64,000 bases of DNA from Halomonas sp. HAL1. GTDB taxonomy: Bacteria; Pseudomonadota; Gammaproteobacteria; Pseudomonadales; Halomonadaceae. The notes under the pieces are model-generated. The model had not been told where the DNA came from. It worked only from the letters and a program-made list of their open reading frames with translations, and ran no database searches. A program made the position numbers and the translations under genes. Where the stretch lies: NCBI RefSeq assembly GCF_030544485.1, contig NZ_CP130610.1, forward strand, positions 3,844,001-3,908,000, written 5' to 3'. Positions 1-8,625 of the stretch are shown here, piece by piece; the first letter of the stretch is position 1; each line of letters begins with the position of its first letter.

Positions 1-1043
1 TTGGCTCGATCGAGAAACAAATGGGGAAATGGTCGTTCACCGTGCTGACTGGGAATTAGTGATACTGGCGCCCAGAATCCGGCATGTTTATTAGTCTTGA
101 CGAAGTGAGCTCCAATGGCTTCAGCGGCTTCAATTGCAGTCCCTATCGCCGGCTTGGGTGACATTGAGTAATGCTTAGAGCCAGCCTGGACATGTGGCAT
201 AACACTCTTACTTAAATCACCATTTCCAGGAAATCCTCCAGTGGCAAGCACTACGCCATGCTTGGCGAGAATCTCTCGTCCATCATTGGTATGAAAGCCC
301 ACAACTTTATCGGCTTCGACCTTGAGAGAAGCCAGCGCCACTTCGGTGAATATCGGGATTTCTTTTTCTATCGCTGAATAGGCCAGTCGCCCTGCAATCG
401 CCTGACCCAACGTAAGCCGGGTGCCACGTGAATAGAGTAATCGGTCCCGAGCATGTCTAAGGAGAAGGCGGAACGCATGCCACGCCGATGCTGGCTTCCT
501 CGTAATGTTCATGAAGTGACCAATGTCAAACCGGTTAAGCATCATGCCACCGAAAATAGTAAAATCTTCAATTGGAGGCTTAAGGCGATTGAATTGCTTC
601 TTTAAGAGGCGCCCATCAAAAGTCTGCGCATCTAATACTCTACCGCCAAGCGAAGCTCCAGGTTGGTCTGAATGATAATCAGGAGAAAAAGTCCTGTGTT
701 CGAATTTTAGGTAAGTATTCTCCTCCATGAAACCCACCATTTCAGGGCCCGCCTCCAGAAAGGCCCTTACCAAACTAGGATTCAGCAGTTCGCCGGTCTC
801 ATTAGCAATATAGTTATAGGCCTCGTCTCGATTATCAGTCATTCCAGCTGCACGCATTTTGGGGTTATCCGGTATCCATATCGCCCCTCCAGATACAGCC
901 GTCGAACCACCAAAGTAAGAATCCTTCTCGAAAACAGCAACTTTCATACCTCCGAAGTGAGCGACTAGAGCTGCAGTCATACCAGCTGCTCCAGAACCGA
1001 TCACTACTAAATCATATTCGCTGTCTGGAAAGTCATTGCACAT
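1..1043 (-). CDS. FAD-dependent oxidoreductase, fumarate reductase / 3-ketosteroid dehydrogenase-like (partial)
   Basis: Reading the reverse strand from an ATG at 1043 gives about 347 residues without a stop, running off the window edge, so the C-terminus is missing. The N-terminus carries a Rossmann FAD-binding motif (VVIGSGAAG, residues 13-21), an acidic residue after the next strand (VFEK) and then GGSTAVSGGAIWIP. This pattern is typical of the FAD_binding_2 family, which includes fumarate reductase flavoproteins and 3-ketosteroid delta1-dehydrogenases. The gene starts 2 nt after the stop of the SDR gene upstream, so it is translated from the same operon. The IWIP segment favours a ketosteroid-dehydrogenase-like desaturase over a respiratory fumarate reductase, but the substrate cannot be told from this fragment. 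Confidence 0.8.
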   Translation of the reverse strand, partial: MCNDFPDSEYDLVVIGSGAAGMTAALVAHFGGMKVAVFEKDSYFGGSTAVSGGAIWIPDNPKMRAAGMTDNRDEAYNYIANETGELLNPSLVRAFLEAGPEMVGFMEENTYLKFEHRTFSPDYHSDQPGASLGGRVLDAQTFDGRLLKKQFNRLKPPIEDFTIFGGMMLNRFDIGHFMNITRKPASAWHAFRLLLRHARDRLLYSRGTRLTLGQAIAGRLAYSAIEKEIPIFTEVALASLKVEADKVVGFHTNDGREILAKHGVVLATGGFPGNGDLSKSVMPHVQAGSKHYSMSPKPAIGTAIEAAEAIGAHFVKTNKHAGFWAPVSLIPSQHGERPFPHLFLDRA

Positions 1044-1045
1044 GC

Positions 1046-1816
1046 TCACAGCTCCTCCTCCGGCCTTGGGTATCGACCCATCCCCCAGCCTCCATCAACC
1101 CGTAAAATCTCACCATTTATGAAACTGGCATCTTCGCTGGCCAAGAATACTATGGCACGCGCAACCTCATCGGATTGACCGACACGACGAAGAGGCGACT
1201 GCTCAACAAAAATTTGCTTGCGCCAGCGTTCCGTACGAATACGCTCCGCTGTCAGAGGAGTCTCGATGAGGCCGGGAGCGACAGCATTGACACGAATGCC
1301 ACTGGGTCCATAATCGGTTGCCATCTGCCTAGTCAATGACGCAACGGCCCCCTTGGAGGAAGAGTAGGCAGAACTAGAAGTTGCGCCTACTTCCGCATAG
1401 ATGGAAGCCACATTGACGATGGCACCATGTGACTGTTTTTTCATTTCGGTGATAGCTAAACGACTCAATCTGAAAAGCGATACAATATTAATTTCAAGAA
1501 AATTTCTGAGCGATTCATCCGATGTACTGAGAACACTATCCCCGCCTCCCATCCCTGCATTATTGACGAGGATCGACAGCTCACCACCAATGACATGCAG
1601 GGCCTCAGCAACCTTGATTTCTAAGTCAGTATCCGTCAAATCGGACTCTAGGGTGTAGATCTTGTCAGCGGAGGAATTTCTCAAAAGCATCAATCCATTT
1701 TCGTCACGATCAATTGCAATAACGCTCATTCCTTTATCCGCTAAGAATGATGCTGTCGATTTTCCAATGCCAGATGCTGCTCCGGTGACGATGGCAACTT
1801 TATTTTTACTGCTCAT
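1046..1816 (-). CDS. SDR-family oxidoreductase (first of three)
   Basis: This 256-residue protein has the classical short-chain dehydrogenase length and motifs. The cofactor motif TGAASGIG lies at residues 11-18, NNAG at 85-88, and the catalytic Ser138, Tyr151 and Lys155 fall in the SSAYSSSKGA context. The C-terminus has the usual VDGGWG turn. It would oxidise an alcohol or reduce a carbonyl using NAD(P). It sits 10 nt downstream of a second SDR and 2 nt upstream of the FAD dehydrogenase, so it belongs to the GntR-linked TRAP operon. The substrate is unknown; the pairing with a flavin desaturase suggests stepwise oxidation of a cyclic alcohol or ketone, which is inference. Confidence 0.88.
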   Translation of the reverse strand: MSSKNKVAIVTGAASGIGKSTASFLADKGMSVIAIDRDENGLMLLRNSSADKIYTLESDLTDTDLEIKVAEALHVIGGELSILVNNAGMGGGDSVLSTSDESLRNFLEINIVSLFRLSRLAITEMKKQSHGAIVNVASIYAEVGATSSSAYSSSKGAVASLTRQMATDYGPSGIRVNAVAPGLIETPLTAERIRTERWRKQIFVEQSPLRRVGQSDEVARAIVFLASEDASFINGEILRVDGGWGMGRYPRPEEEL

Positions 1817-1826
1817 TTAAGGTTCC

Positions 1827-2561
1827 TCATATATTCGTAACGCCGCCAAGAGAACGACCACCATCTACTAACATTACTTGTCCAGTTATGAATCTGGCTT
1901 CGTGTGAGGATAGGAAATTCACTGCTCCCGCAATGTCATCCGCAGATCCCAGCTGTCCCATTGGCTGCATGCTCCTCAAGGCATCAAGATCAGTATCCGA
2001 TCTAGATTTGAGCATATCGGTCTCTATTACTCCTGGGGCTACGGCATTTACTGTTATACTTTTGTTCGCCAATTCAAGAGCCAAAGACCGAGTAAATCCT
2101 ACGACAGCCGCCTTCGATGATGAATAATGTATATATTCTTTAGCGCCCAACATTGCGCGAGAGGCAATATTAATTATTGATCCACCCTCAGGCATTCTAA
2201 ATGAAGCCTTTTGAGCCATATCAAACATGGCGACTAGATTAACCTCATACATGGACCTGAAGTCGTTAACCGTCAGTTCAGCAAACTTTTTTACATTAAA
2301 AGTCCCCGCATTATTGATAAGGCAGTCCACTTGCGGGATAGAGTTAAAAAATTTCTCTACTGCAATACCATCTGTTATGTCAAGAGCATAGGATTTGCCT
2401 TCTCCGCCTGCCTCTTTAATAAGCTGAGCTGTTTCATTTGCTTGATCTTCGTTTAGATCTACAGCGATGACATTGTAGCCTGACCGTGATAGCCGCAATG
2501 AAATAGCTCGCCCAATACCGGCGCCACCACCTGTAACCACAGCTGTACCTGGCTTAGACAT
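1827..2561 (-). CDS. SDR-family oxidoreductase (second of three)
   Basis: A classical SDR of 244 residues when started at the ATG at 2561. A longer reading from TTG at 2573 exists, but the strong GGAGGAG ribosome-binding site lies between the two, which fixes the ATG as the start. TGGGAGIG is at residues 10-17, NNAG at 83-86, and Ser134, Tyr146 and Lys150 form the active site. It lies between the TRAP binding-protein gene and the first SDR in one head-to-tail run. It is clearly related to its neighbour but not a recent copy. The substrate is not identifiable. Confidence 0.88.
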   Translation of the reverse strand: MSKPGTAVVTGGGAGIGRAISLRLSRSGYNVIAVDLNEDQANETAQLIKEAGGEGKSYALDITDGIAVEKFFNSIPQVDCLINNAGTFNVKKFAELTVNDFRSMYEVNLVAMFDMAQKASFRMPEGGSIINIASRAMLGAKEYIHYSSSKAAVVGFTRSLALELANKSITVNAVAPGVIETDMLKSRSDTDLDALRSMQPMGQLGSADDIAGAVNFLSSHEARFITGQVMLVDGGRSLGGVTNI

Positions 2562-2612
2562 GCACTCCTCCAATAGTTAAACAGAGGGCCGGCTGATGCC
2601 GGCCCTACTTAA

Positions 2613-3731
2613 TCAATAACCGAAACTAGCCAGATCAACCTCATCATAGATCTCAGCACGGATGAGCTGGGCGATAGCATCCGGATCTGTACGGTCGACA
2701 GTATCTAGACGCACACTCCATTCTTCCTGCTTGGCGATGAATTCGTCTATGAGAGAAGATGGATCCTCTATTCCTCTTCCTTCCATAGCCATTTGTGGGA
2801 GCGTTTCAATAAACGATTTCTGGAACTCAGCAAGTGCCTCAGTGAGGTCTTCATTAGGCGAAAGAATTTCAAGGCCTCGCTCGCGAGAGCCGTCGAGTGC
2901 CGCGTCCACATCGGCAGCATAGGTAACCTGGGTGCGAGCAACCCCAGATGCTAAATGATCAAGAAGGATATTTTTTTGTTCTTCATTTAACCCCTGCCAG
3001 AATGAAGGATTCATGACATAAGTTGCCCCCATTACCACACCCATAGGTAACGTGGTGACACTTTCAGCAACTTCCCAGAGTTTGTTTCCCTTATCCAGAT
3101 TAGTAGGATCTGAAAGAGTACAGTCGATAGACCCGCGACTTAAGCCTGAATAGACATCCCCAATCGGAACAGATACCGGTACGCCCCCGAGGCTATTCAC
3201 CCAATCAGTCTGTGCTCCACCGGCTGTGCGGATTTTCTTTCCCTGTGCATCATTCAGACTGCGGATCGGATCCATACAGATGAAATTATAGACCGGTGTA
3301 GAATAGCCCCCTACGAAAATCCCCCCGTTCTCATGCCACTCCTCCCTAACCAACTCATTGTTTATCCCTATGTCCGTATAGGCAATAGCGGCAGCCAAGG
3401 CATCACTGGATGTAAAAACCAAATCATTCAGTACATTATTGATAGGTAGCTCGGATGGCGTATAGCCGGGATAAACAACACCTAGCTGCGCCACTCCATC
3501 CCTAATACCTTGCATGGTTGTCTTGGCAGGGACCAGAGAGCTACTGGAATATACTTCGAAGGACATTTCACCATTAGTGCTCTCCGATATCTCTTCAGCA
3601 AGCTTTTGATATGGCTGTTCATTAAGGATATGAACGGGAGACATCCAATTAGTAGCTATATATGAATTCGCCATTGCTGGAAAGGCTACTACACCAGCCA
3701 GTGCGACAGCAGAACAAGTGAGTTTTTTCAT
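2613..3731 (-). CDS. TRAP transporter periplasmic substrate-binding protein (DctP family)
   Basis: A 372-residue protein with a Sec signal peptide (MKKLTCSAVALAGVVAFPAMA, cleavage after AMA). A DctP-type fold follows, with features such as KKIRTAGGAQTDW and VMNPSFWQGLNEEQKNILLDHL. Binding proteins of this family capture carboxylates and hand them to the DctQM membrane pair, which is encoded immediately upstream in the same operon. It is not close to the two DctP proteins elsewhere in the window, which start their mature part with STWAGPNHG, so it serves a different ligand. The ligand itself cannot be read from sequence. Confidence 0.9.
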   Translation of the reverse strand: MKKLTCSAVALAGVVAFPAMANSYIATNWMSPVHILNEQPYQKLAEEISESTNGEMSFEVYSSSSLVPAKTTMQGIRDGVAQLGVVYPGYTPSELPINNVLNDLVFTSSDALAAAIAYTDIGINNELVREEWHENGGIFVGGYSTPVYNFICMDPIRSLNDAQGKKIRTAGGAQTDWVNSLGGVPVSVPIGDVYSGLSRGSIDCTLSDPTNLDKGNKLWEVAESVTTLPMGVVMGATYVMNPSFWQGLNEEQKNILLDHLASGVARTQVTYAADVDAALDGSRERGLEILSPNEDLTEALAEFQKSFIETLPQMAMEGRGIEDPSSLIDEFIAKQEEWSVRLDTVDRTDPDAIAQLIRAEIYDEVDLASFGY

Positions 3732-3799
3732 TATTATCTCCTGAGTTTACCTGATTAAAACTGCGTTGAATTATACTTATTGTTGCATTACCACATCAC

Positions 3800-5101
3800 T
3801 CAACCTGCGATTCCTGGCAACCAAAGCGTTAACACAGGAAAAGCAACCAGTAGAGTTATAGTAAAGGCGTCTGCCAGAATGAACCATGAGACGCCAGAAA
3901 AGATAGTTCCCAAAGGTATAGTGTTGCCGAGACTCGATCTAATAACATATACATTCATCCCCACAGGGGGTGTAATAAGCCCAGTTTCCAGTAGCTTGAT
4001 TGCTAACACACCGAACCAAATCAGATTAATATCCATCCCCGTCAAGAGAGGGGCAAGAACAGGCACTGTCAAAAGAATGATGGATATGCTTTCTAAAAAG
4101 CATCCAAGAACTATATAGAGGAGGCAAATTAATATTATCACCCATATAGTATCAAACTCAGCAAGTTGTAATGTTACCCAACTTGGTAAAGTTGACAGCG
4201 CAATAAAGCTGGAGAAAAGTGCTGCCGACATGACTATGATAAATATAGTCGCGGTTCCAACTGCCGTATCGATTAAAGCAATCTTCAGAGTATTAGCAGT
4301 AAGCGTACGTCGGAATAGCGCTATCACACAGGCCAAGAAAGCACCTATGGCTCCAGCTTCAGTCGCTGTGAAAATCCCGGTAAAAATTCCGCCAAGCACA
4401 CCTAAAATCAGTACCGGCAGTGGCCAAATATCCCTCACCAACTCCAGTTTCTGCCCCAAAGTGGTTTTCTCATCAACCTTTGGCGCTAAGCTGGGATTCA
4501 GAATGCATCGTATAGTGATCATAGCGACGAAAACGAGCGCTGAAAGTATGCCTGGGACAACCGCCGCCAAAAATAGCGTGCTAATGGAAACATCCATCGT
4601 CAGCCCATAAACAATTAACAGCACACTGGGAGGAATCAAGGAACCCAGCGTCCCTGCCGCTGCGACTGATCCTGCAGCCAAGGAAGGAGCATAACCAGCT
4701 TTCAACATCTCAGGAATAGCGATTCGCGAGAAAGCCGCTGCCGTTGCTACGCTCGAACCACTGGCAGATGCAAACATCGCACTTGAGGCAACACTAGCCG
4801 TGGCAAGCCCCCCAGGGATACGATTCAAAAAGACCCTTGCGGCGCTAAACAGGCCACTGCTCAATCCAGCAGAAGATGCGATGTAGCCCATAAGTAGAAA
4901 CATGGGCACAGCTGAAAGATTCCAATTACCTATGAGGTCATAAGGAATGGCCTTACTGATGCCTATGGCTGGCATGATTCCCATCATGAAATAGATGCCA
5001 GCGAATGACGCTACTCCCATTGCAACACTAACCGGGACTCGAATGCCGATCATGATCAACGTTGCTACTATTCCCAAAATACCTATTTCGAGGCGATCCA
5101 T
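3800..5101 (-). CDS. TRAP transporter large permease (DctM family)
   Basis: A 433-residue, very hydrophobic protein with the dozen or so membrane segments expected of the large TRAP permease. Recognisable conserved patches include GSLIPPSVLLIVYGL, FTATEAGAIGAF and ITPPVGMNVYVI. It catalyses sodium-driven uptake of the ligand delivered by the neighbouring DctP. The gene begins 4 nt after the end of the small permease gene and is followed by dctP about 70 nt downstream, so the order is Q-M-P. Confidence 0.92.
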   Translation of the reverse strand: MDRLEIGILGIVATLIMIGIRVPVSVAMGVASFAGIYFMMGIMPAIGISKAIPYDLIGNWNLSAVPMFLLMGYIASSAGLSSGLFSAARVFLNRIPGGLATASVASSAMFASASGSSVATAAAFSRIAIPEMLKAGYAPSLAAGSVAAAGTLGSLIPPSVLLIVYGLTMDVSISTLFLAAVVPGILSALVFVAMITIRCILNPSLAPKVDEKTTLGQKLELVRDIWPLPVLILGVLGGIFTGIFTATEAGAIGAFLACVIALFRRTLTANTLKIALIDTAVGTATIFIIVMSAALFSSFIALSTLPSWVTLQLAEFDTIWVIILICLLYIVLGCFLESISIILLTVPVLAPLLTGMDINLIWFGVLAIKLLETGLITPPVGMNVYVIRSSLGNTIPLGTIFSGVSWFILADAFTITLLVAFPVLTLWLPGIAG

Positions 5102-5105
5102 TTTA

Positions 5106-5615
5106 TTATCCTTTAGTTTCGGAGTCTTCGACAGGTTGGTAGTTACCTCGAGAAATTTCTATTAAACGAATAAGCATTATTAAGCAAGCAAGCGCCAAAC
5201 CTAGCGGCAATATAAACTTGGTAGGCCAGATAACAACGCGCCACGTCCCTTCTACAACTTCACCAATCTTCCAAGCATGGATAGCGGGTCCTAAGGAGAG
5301 CCACGCCAAGCCGCCATAAAATAATGAAGAAAGAGTGGTTGAGACAATAAAAAGTAGCTTCTTAGTCATAGACGGAAATAGGTCATATAAAATTTCTACG
5401 ACAATAGAGCCTTCGTTAATCTCGACCCAGGCTAAAGGAAGAAATACTGCCGCTACCATGTAATAGCTGGCGACCACTTCAGCAGTGCCTGGTATAGGAC
5501 TATTAAACAAATACTTGCCTATAACATCTGCCGTGACATGGAGCATCATCAGGCCAAGCGCGAGCGCTGCTACCACAGCAAGTGCATAACTGATATGCTT
5601 CGTCAGCTTAATCAT
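5106..5615 (-). CDS. TRAP transporter small permease (DctQ family)
   Basis: A 169-residue membrane protein with about four hydrophobic segments, the usual size and layout of DctQ. The stretch ADVIGKYLFNSPIPGTAEVV matches the family pattern. Its start codon overlaps the stop of the SDR upstream (TAATG), which indicates translational coupling. It stabilises the large permease and is required for uptake. Confidence 0.88.
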   Translation of the reverse strand: MIKLTKHISYALAVVAALALGLMMLHVTADVIGKYLFNSPIPGTAEVVASYYMVAAVFLPLAWVEINEGSIVVEILYDLFPSMTKKLLFIVSTTLSSLFYGGLAWLSLGPAIHAWKIGEVVEGTWRVVIWPTKFILPLGLALACLIMLIRLIEISRGNYQPVEDSETKG

Positions 5616-6388
5616 TACTGCATCCTATAGCCGCCGTTGACATCTATGACACTGCCCGTTGTATAAGCACTGTCGTTACCTGCAAGAAAAGATACAGCCC
5701 CTGCTACGTCTCCGGGTGTGCCGATACGCCCTTGCGGAATGGTTTTTTCCACTTTGCTATCTGCGGAAGGATCAAGAGAAAGACGTAACATCGGAGCGTC
5801 AATCAGACCGGGGGCTACCGCATTCACTAACACACCAAGCTCAGCTCCCTCTCGAGCCCCTGCCTTGACCAATCCAAGCACGGCACTCTTGCTAGCAATA
5901 TAGGCTGCACTTGAACGGTACCCCCCCAACTGCGCAGCCACAGAAGAGAAGGCGATGAATCTAGCACCATCTATTCGCTGGTTAACCCTTAAACGCAAGT
6001 AGGCTCGCAACAAGAAGAAAGTCCCACTGCTATTTACCTCCTGCGTCATTTGCCATTCTTCATTCGAAATTTGTGTAATAGGCCGTCTCTGTCCTTCATC
6101 GTCGAGTATCAGAATCCCAGCCGCTGCTACTAGGACCCGGATCGGACCATGCTGCTCTTCAATATTTTTCAGAATTGATGCGATACCACTATCATCCCTG
6201 ACATCCAGTCTATATCCCGCGTGCCCCATGCCAGGCAGCCGAGTTGCCAATTCTAAGGCCGCAACTTCAGACAGGTCGGTTACCACTACCCGGTACCCGT
6301 CCCTTGCCAGCCGCTCACATACTGCTTTGCCAATACCACCACTGGCGCCTGTAACGAGAGCTAAATCAGTCACTAGCTTTTCCTTCAT
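5615..6388 (-). CDS. SDR-family oxidoreductase (third of three, first gene of operon)
   Basis: A short-chain dehydrogenase of 257 residues from the ATG at 6388. An ATG at 6427 would add 13 residues, but it has no visible ribosome-binding site and the longer N-terminus does not resemble an SDR; the 6388 start has a weak GAAAG element. TGASGGIG is at residues 13-20, and Ser149, Tyr163 and Lys167 are in place. The usual NNAG is replaced by AAAG, a real departure from the classical motif. It is the promoter-proximal gene of the operon and is divergent from the GntR gene. Confidence 0.85.
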   Translation of the reverse strand: MKEKLVTDLALVTGASGGIGKAVCERLARDGYRVVVTDLSEVAALELATRLPGMGHAGYRLDVRDDSGIASILKNIEEQHGPIRVLVAAAGILILDDEGQRRPITQISNEEWQMTQEVNSSGTFFLLRAYLRLRVNQRIDGARFIAFSSVAAQLGGYRSSAAYIASKSAVLGLVKAGAREGAELGVLVNAVAPGLIDAPMLRLSLDPSADSKVEKTIPQGRIGTPGDVAGAVSFLAGNDSAYTTGSVIDVNGGYRMQ

Positions 6389-6406
6389 CAGATGTCTTTC
6401 GTATAG

Positions 6407-6480
6407 ATTGGATAAATTTGTCACCATACGTCAAGATAATTCCGCTAGATTTGACCAAAAGTAGTATCATTGGATAAATT
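6407..6480. promoter_or_regulatory. Divergent control region with 12-bp direct repeat
   Basis: Between the divergent SDR/TRAP operon and the gntR gene the 12-mer ATTGGATAAATT occurs twice in the same orientation, at 6407-6418 and 6469-6480. The rest of the interval is AT-rich. GntR/FCD regulators usually control the operon they face and themselves, so these copies are candidate binding sites. Direct repeats 62 bp apart are not the textbook palindromic GntR site, so the assignment is tentative. Confidence 0.45.
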
Positions 6481-6562
6481 ATTTTTTATTGGGGTTGAAA
6501 GCGCAGTCGGCTTAGACCATGATTCGCTCTGATAACATCAGAAGTTAATGGAGGCATCGGTG

Positions 6563-7264
6563 ATGCGGGAGAATGGAGCGACTGTCGCCGATGTGGCCAA
6601 GTTTGCGCTTAGAGAAATGATTCTGACAGGCGATCTTTGCCCAGGCGATCGGGTACATCAAGATCATCTCTCGAGCCTACTTGGCCTATCAAGAACGCCC
6701 GTGCGATCGGCATTGGCAAGTCTTGCTCAAGATGGCCTACTCGACTACGAGTCCAATCGAGGGTATCGAGTCAAGCAGATTTCTATAGGTAATATCAGAG
6801 GAGTATTCGAAATACGCTCGACCCTAGAGGCGCTGGCATGCCGTCTCGCTGCCAGGACCGGTATAGCTGCTAGCGTTCTGGATAGGCTTGATGATCTAGT
6901 AGAAACTGGTGATAGGCTACTAGCCTCAGGTGAACTCTTGCCCGATGCTCTTCCCGAATATAGAAAGATGAATGTCGAGTTTCATGAAACGATTATGGAA
7001 TCTGCTCGCAATCCACTTTTAAAAGACTTTGTGGATAGGTCTCATAATGTACCTTTAGTTTCTGACAGAGTGATTCTGTGGGACGATTTCGAAATAATCT
7101 ATCGCTCCCACAACGACCACCGCCGTATAGCCAAAGCACTCCGACTTGGTGATGGTGATCGGGCCGCCGCTTTAATGCATGAACATGTCTACTTCGCAGG
7201 AGAGCTACTTGTCGGACGCTTACAAGAGGACCCTAACCTGCTACAAGACCAAAATCATAACTAG
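6563..7264 (+). CDS. GntR-family transcriptional regulator, FadR/FCD subfamily
   Basis: A 233-residue regulator from ATG 6563. An upstream ATG at 6548 is unlikely because the GGAGG ribosome-binding site (6550-6554) lies between them. The N-terminal winged helix shows SRTPVRSALASLAQDGLLDYESNRGYRV, and the C-terminal all-helical FCD ligand domain keeps its metal-binding histidine pattern (FHETIMESARNPLL, HNDHRRI). It is transcribed away from the SDR/TRAP operon and is the likely repressor of that operon. Its effector is probably the transported substrate or a pathway intermediate. Confidence 0.88.
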   Translation: MRENGATVADVAKFALREMILTGDLCPGDRVHQDHLSSLLGLSRTPVRSALASLAQDGLLDYESNRGYRVKQISIGNIRGVFEIRSTLEALACRLAARTGIAASVLDRLDDLVETGDRLLASGELLPDALPEYRKMNVEFHETIMESARNPLLKDFVDRSHNVPLVSDRVILWDDFEIIYRSHNDHRRIAKALRLGDGDRAAALMHEHVYFAGELLVGRLQEDPNLLQDQNHN

Positions 7265-7295
7265 CCCATAGCGAAAAGGATAAAAGGAAATAAAT

Positions 7296-7913
7296 ATGAA
7301 ATTAAAAATTTTTTACTCCTCCGCCTCCCCTTTTGTTAGAAAAGTACTTGTCTCTGCTCATGAAAAAAATGTTTTTGATCAGATCGAAAAACTTCCATCC
7401 AAAGCCTGGCCAGTCAAACGGGATCCCAATATTGTTAAAGAAAATCCTTCTGGCAAGGTGCCGACAGCTTTGCTAGATGATGATACTCCACTTTTTGATA
7501 GTCGAGTGATATGTGCTTACATAGATACTCTATCGAATTCCTGGTCATTATATCCCGAAAATCTCAAGGACAGATTCTCTGTTATGACATTAGAAGCCTT
7601 GGCAGACTCGATTCTCGATGCAGCTCTGCTGTGTCGTTATGAATCTGTGCTAAGACCTCAGGAATATTACTGGGCTCTATGGCACGATAGCCAGATGGAG
7701 AAGATCGACAGCGGCCTGGATGATCTTGAAAACCGTTGGCTCAAGTTACTGAAGGGGCCGGCCTCTGTCGGCAGTATTGCGACAGCATGTACTCTTGCCT
7801 ATCTCGATTTCCGCTTTCCTCAAAAGGATTGGCGAAGTGACCACGACCTACTCGCCAGCTGGTTTGCTGATTTCTCGAAGCGGCCCTCCATGCAAGCTAC
7901 TCAACCGGAATGA
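7296..7913 (+). CDS. Glutathione S-transferase family protein (YibF-like)
   Basis: A 205-residue protein with a thioredoxin-like GST N-domain. The SSASPFVRK start gives the active-site serine region, and NPSGKVPTALLDDDTPLFDS carries the cis-proline and the glutathione gamma-Glu contact (DS). A helical C-domain follows. A good AAGGA ribosome-binding site precedes ATG 7296. It follows gntR by about 30 nt and may be co-transcribed with it. The combination of GST and several SDRs also occurs in lignin beta-ether cleavage, but this protein looks closer to the housekeeping YibF type, so that link is only speculation. Confidence 0.8.
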   Translation: MKLKIFYSSASPFVRKVLVSAHEKNVFDQIEKLPSKAWPVKRDPNIVKENPSGKVPTALLDDDTPLFDSRVICAYIDTLSNSWSLYPENLKDRFSVMTLEALADSILDAALLCRYESVLRPQEYYWALWHDSQMEKIDSGLDDLENRWLKLLKGPASVGSIATACTLAYLDFRFPQKDWRSDHDLLASWFADFSKRPSMQATQPE

Positions 7914-8163
7914 GGTTCGTGACCTGTGTCAGGCCTAACCATGATCATTAAAAACAAAGGCCAAGAGTTAGAAGCCCCCCCTGATCACTAATAGGTTTGT
8001 TTAATGCTGGTGTGTAAACCATACCAGCATTCGCCGAAGCTCCAAGGCTGAAAGGATGGTGGAGTGACCCTAGCTATGGACGCCCCTGGTTTCGTAATGT
8101 CATTATCGTCGGCTTTGTTCGTATCGATGGACGCCCGGTTCTGTTTACGGTAGCCACTGCGAC
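7914..8163. other. Non-coding stretch before the pseudogene scar
   Basis: I see no credible gene here. Short open frames exist, but none carries a recognisable motif or ribosome-binding site. The stretch joins the GST gene to a run of decayed mobile and accessory DNA and may itself be residue of earlier insertions. Confidence 0.4.
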
Positions 8164-8475
8164 ATGCTAGTTGATGTGACTGCAAACCAGCTCCATCATG
8201 GTTTGCTTCGCCAAGTGCACTCCATAGCCAACCAGCGGGGGCTGACCTACAATTACGACAAGCTAATTTTGGATAACTTGTTCAACCCAGAGCTTGCCCG
8301 AGAACTCCGAGAGGGATTGAAGAACTTATACAGCGTGTTCAAAGACGTTGACTCGCATCTTCATTTCGTCCTGCTCACTGGTATTTCCAAGTTTAGTAAG
8401 GTCAGTTTATTTTCGGGATTGCACAATCTGAACAACATCACACTGGACGCGCCCTTTTCCGCTATTTGTGACTAA
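8164..8475 (+). pseudogene. Fragment of AAA-ATPase-like / PD-(D/E)XK nuclease family gene
   Basis: The 103-residue frame contains YDKLILDN, then ELREGLKNLYSVFKD and FVLLTGISKFSKVSLFSGL. These blocks match the Walker-B and following region of the AAA-ATPase_like family (partnered with DUF1703), whose proteins are normally about 500 residues. The Walker A end, part of the segment just before YDK and the whole nuclease half are missing, and a stop follows AICD. It is a remnant, not an expressed gene. These genes are multicopy accessory genes in many bacteria, which fits the adjoining dead insertion sequence. Confidence 0.7.
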
Positions 8476-8625
8476 TCCAGCATCAGCGAGGTACGTATTA
8501 ACTACTCAGGCTTGATCAAATCGCCAAAGTAGTCACCCCCTTTCGCACCATTGTAGTGATATTAGCCTTGGAATTTTAGAGGTAACTTAGCCAATTCAAA
8601 TGCCTCTCAGGCCAAATTGGTTTGT

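Noticed and set aside
7296..7913. Beta-etherase of a lignin pathway
   Set aside because: SDR plus GST genes suggested it, but the protein resembles general YibF-like GSTs and no other lignin gene is in view.
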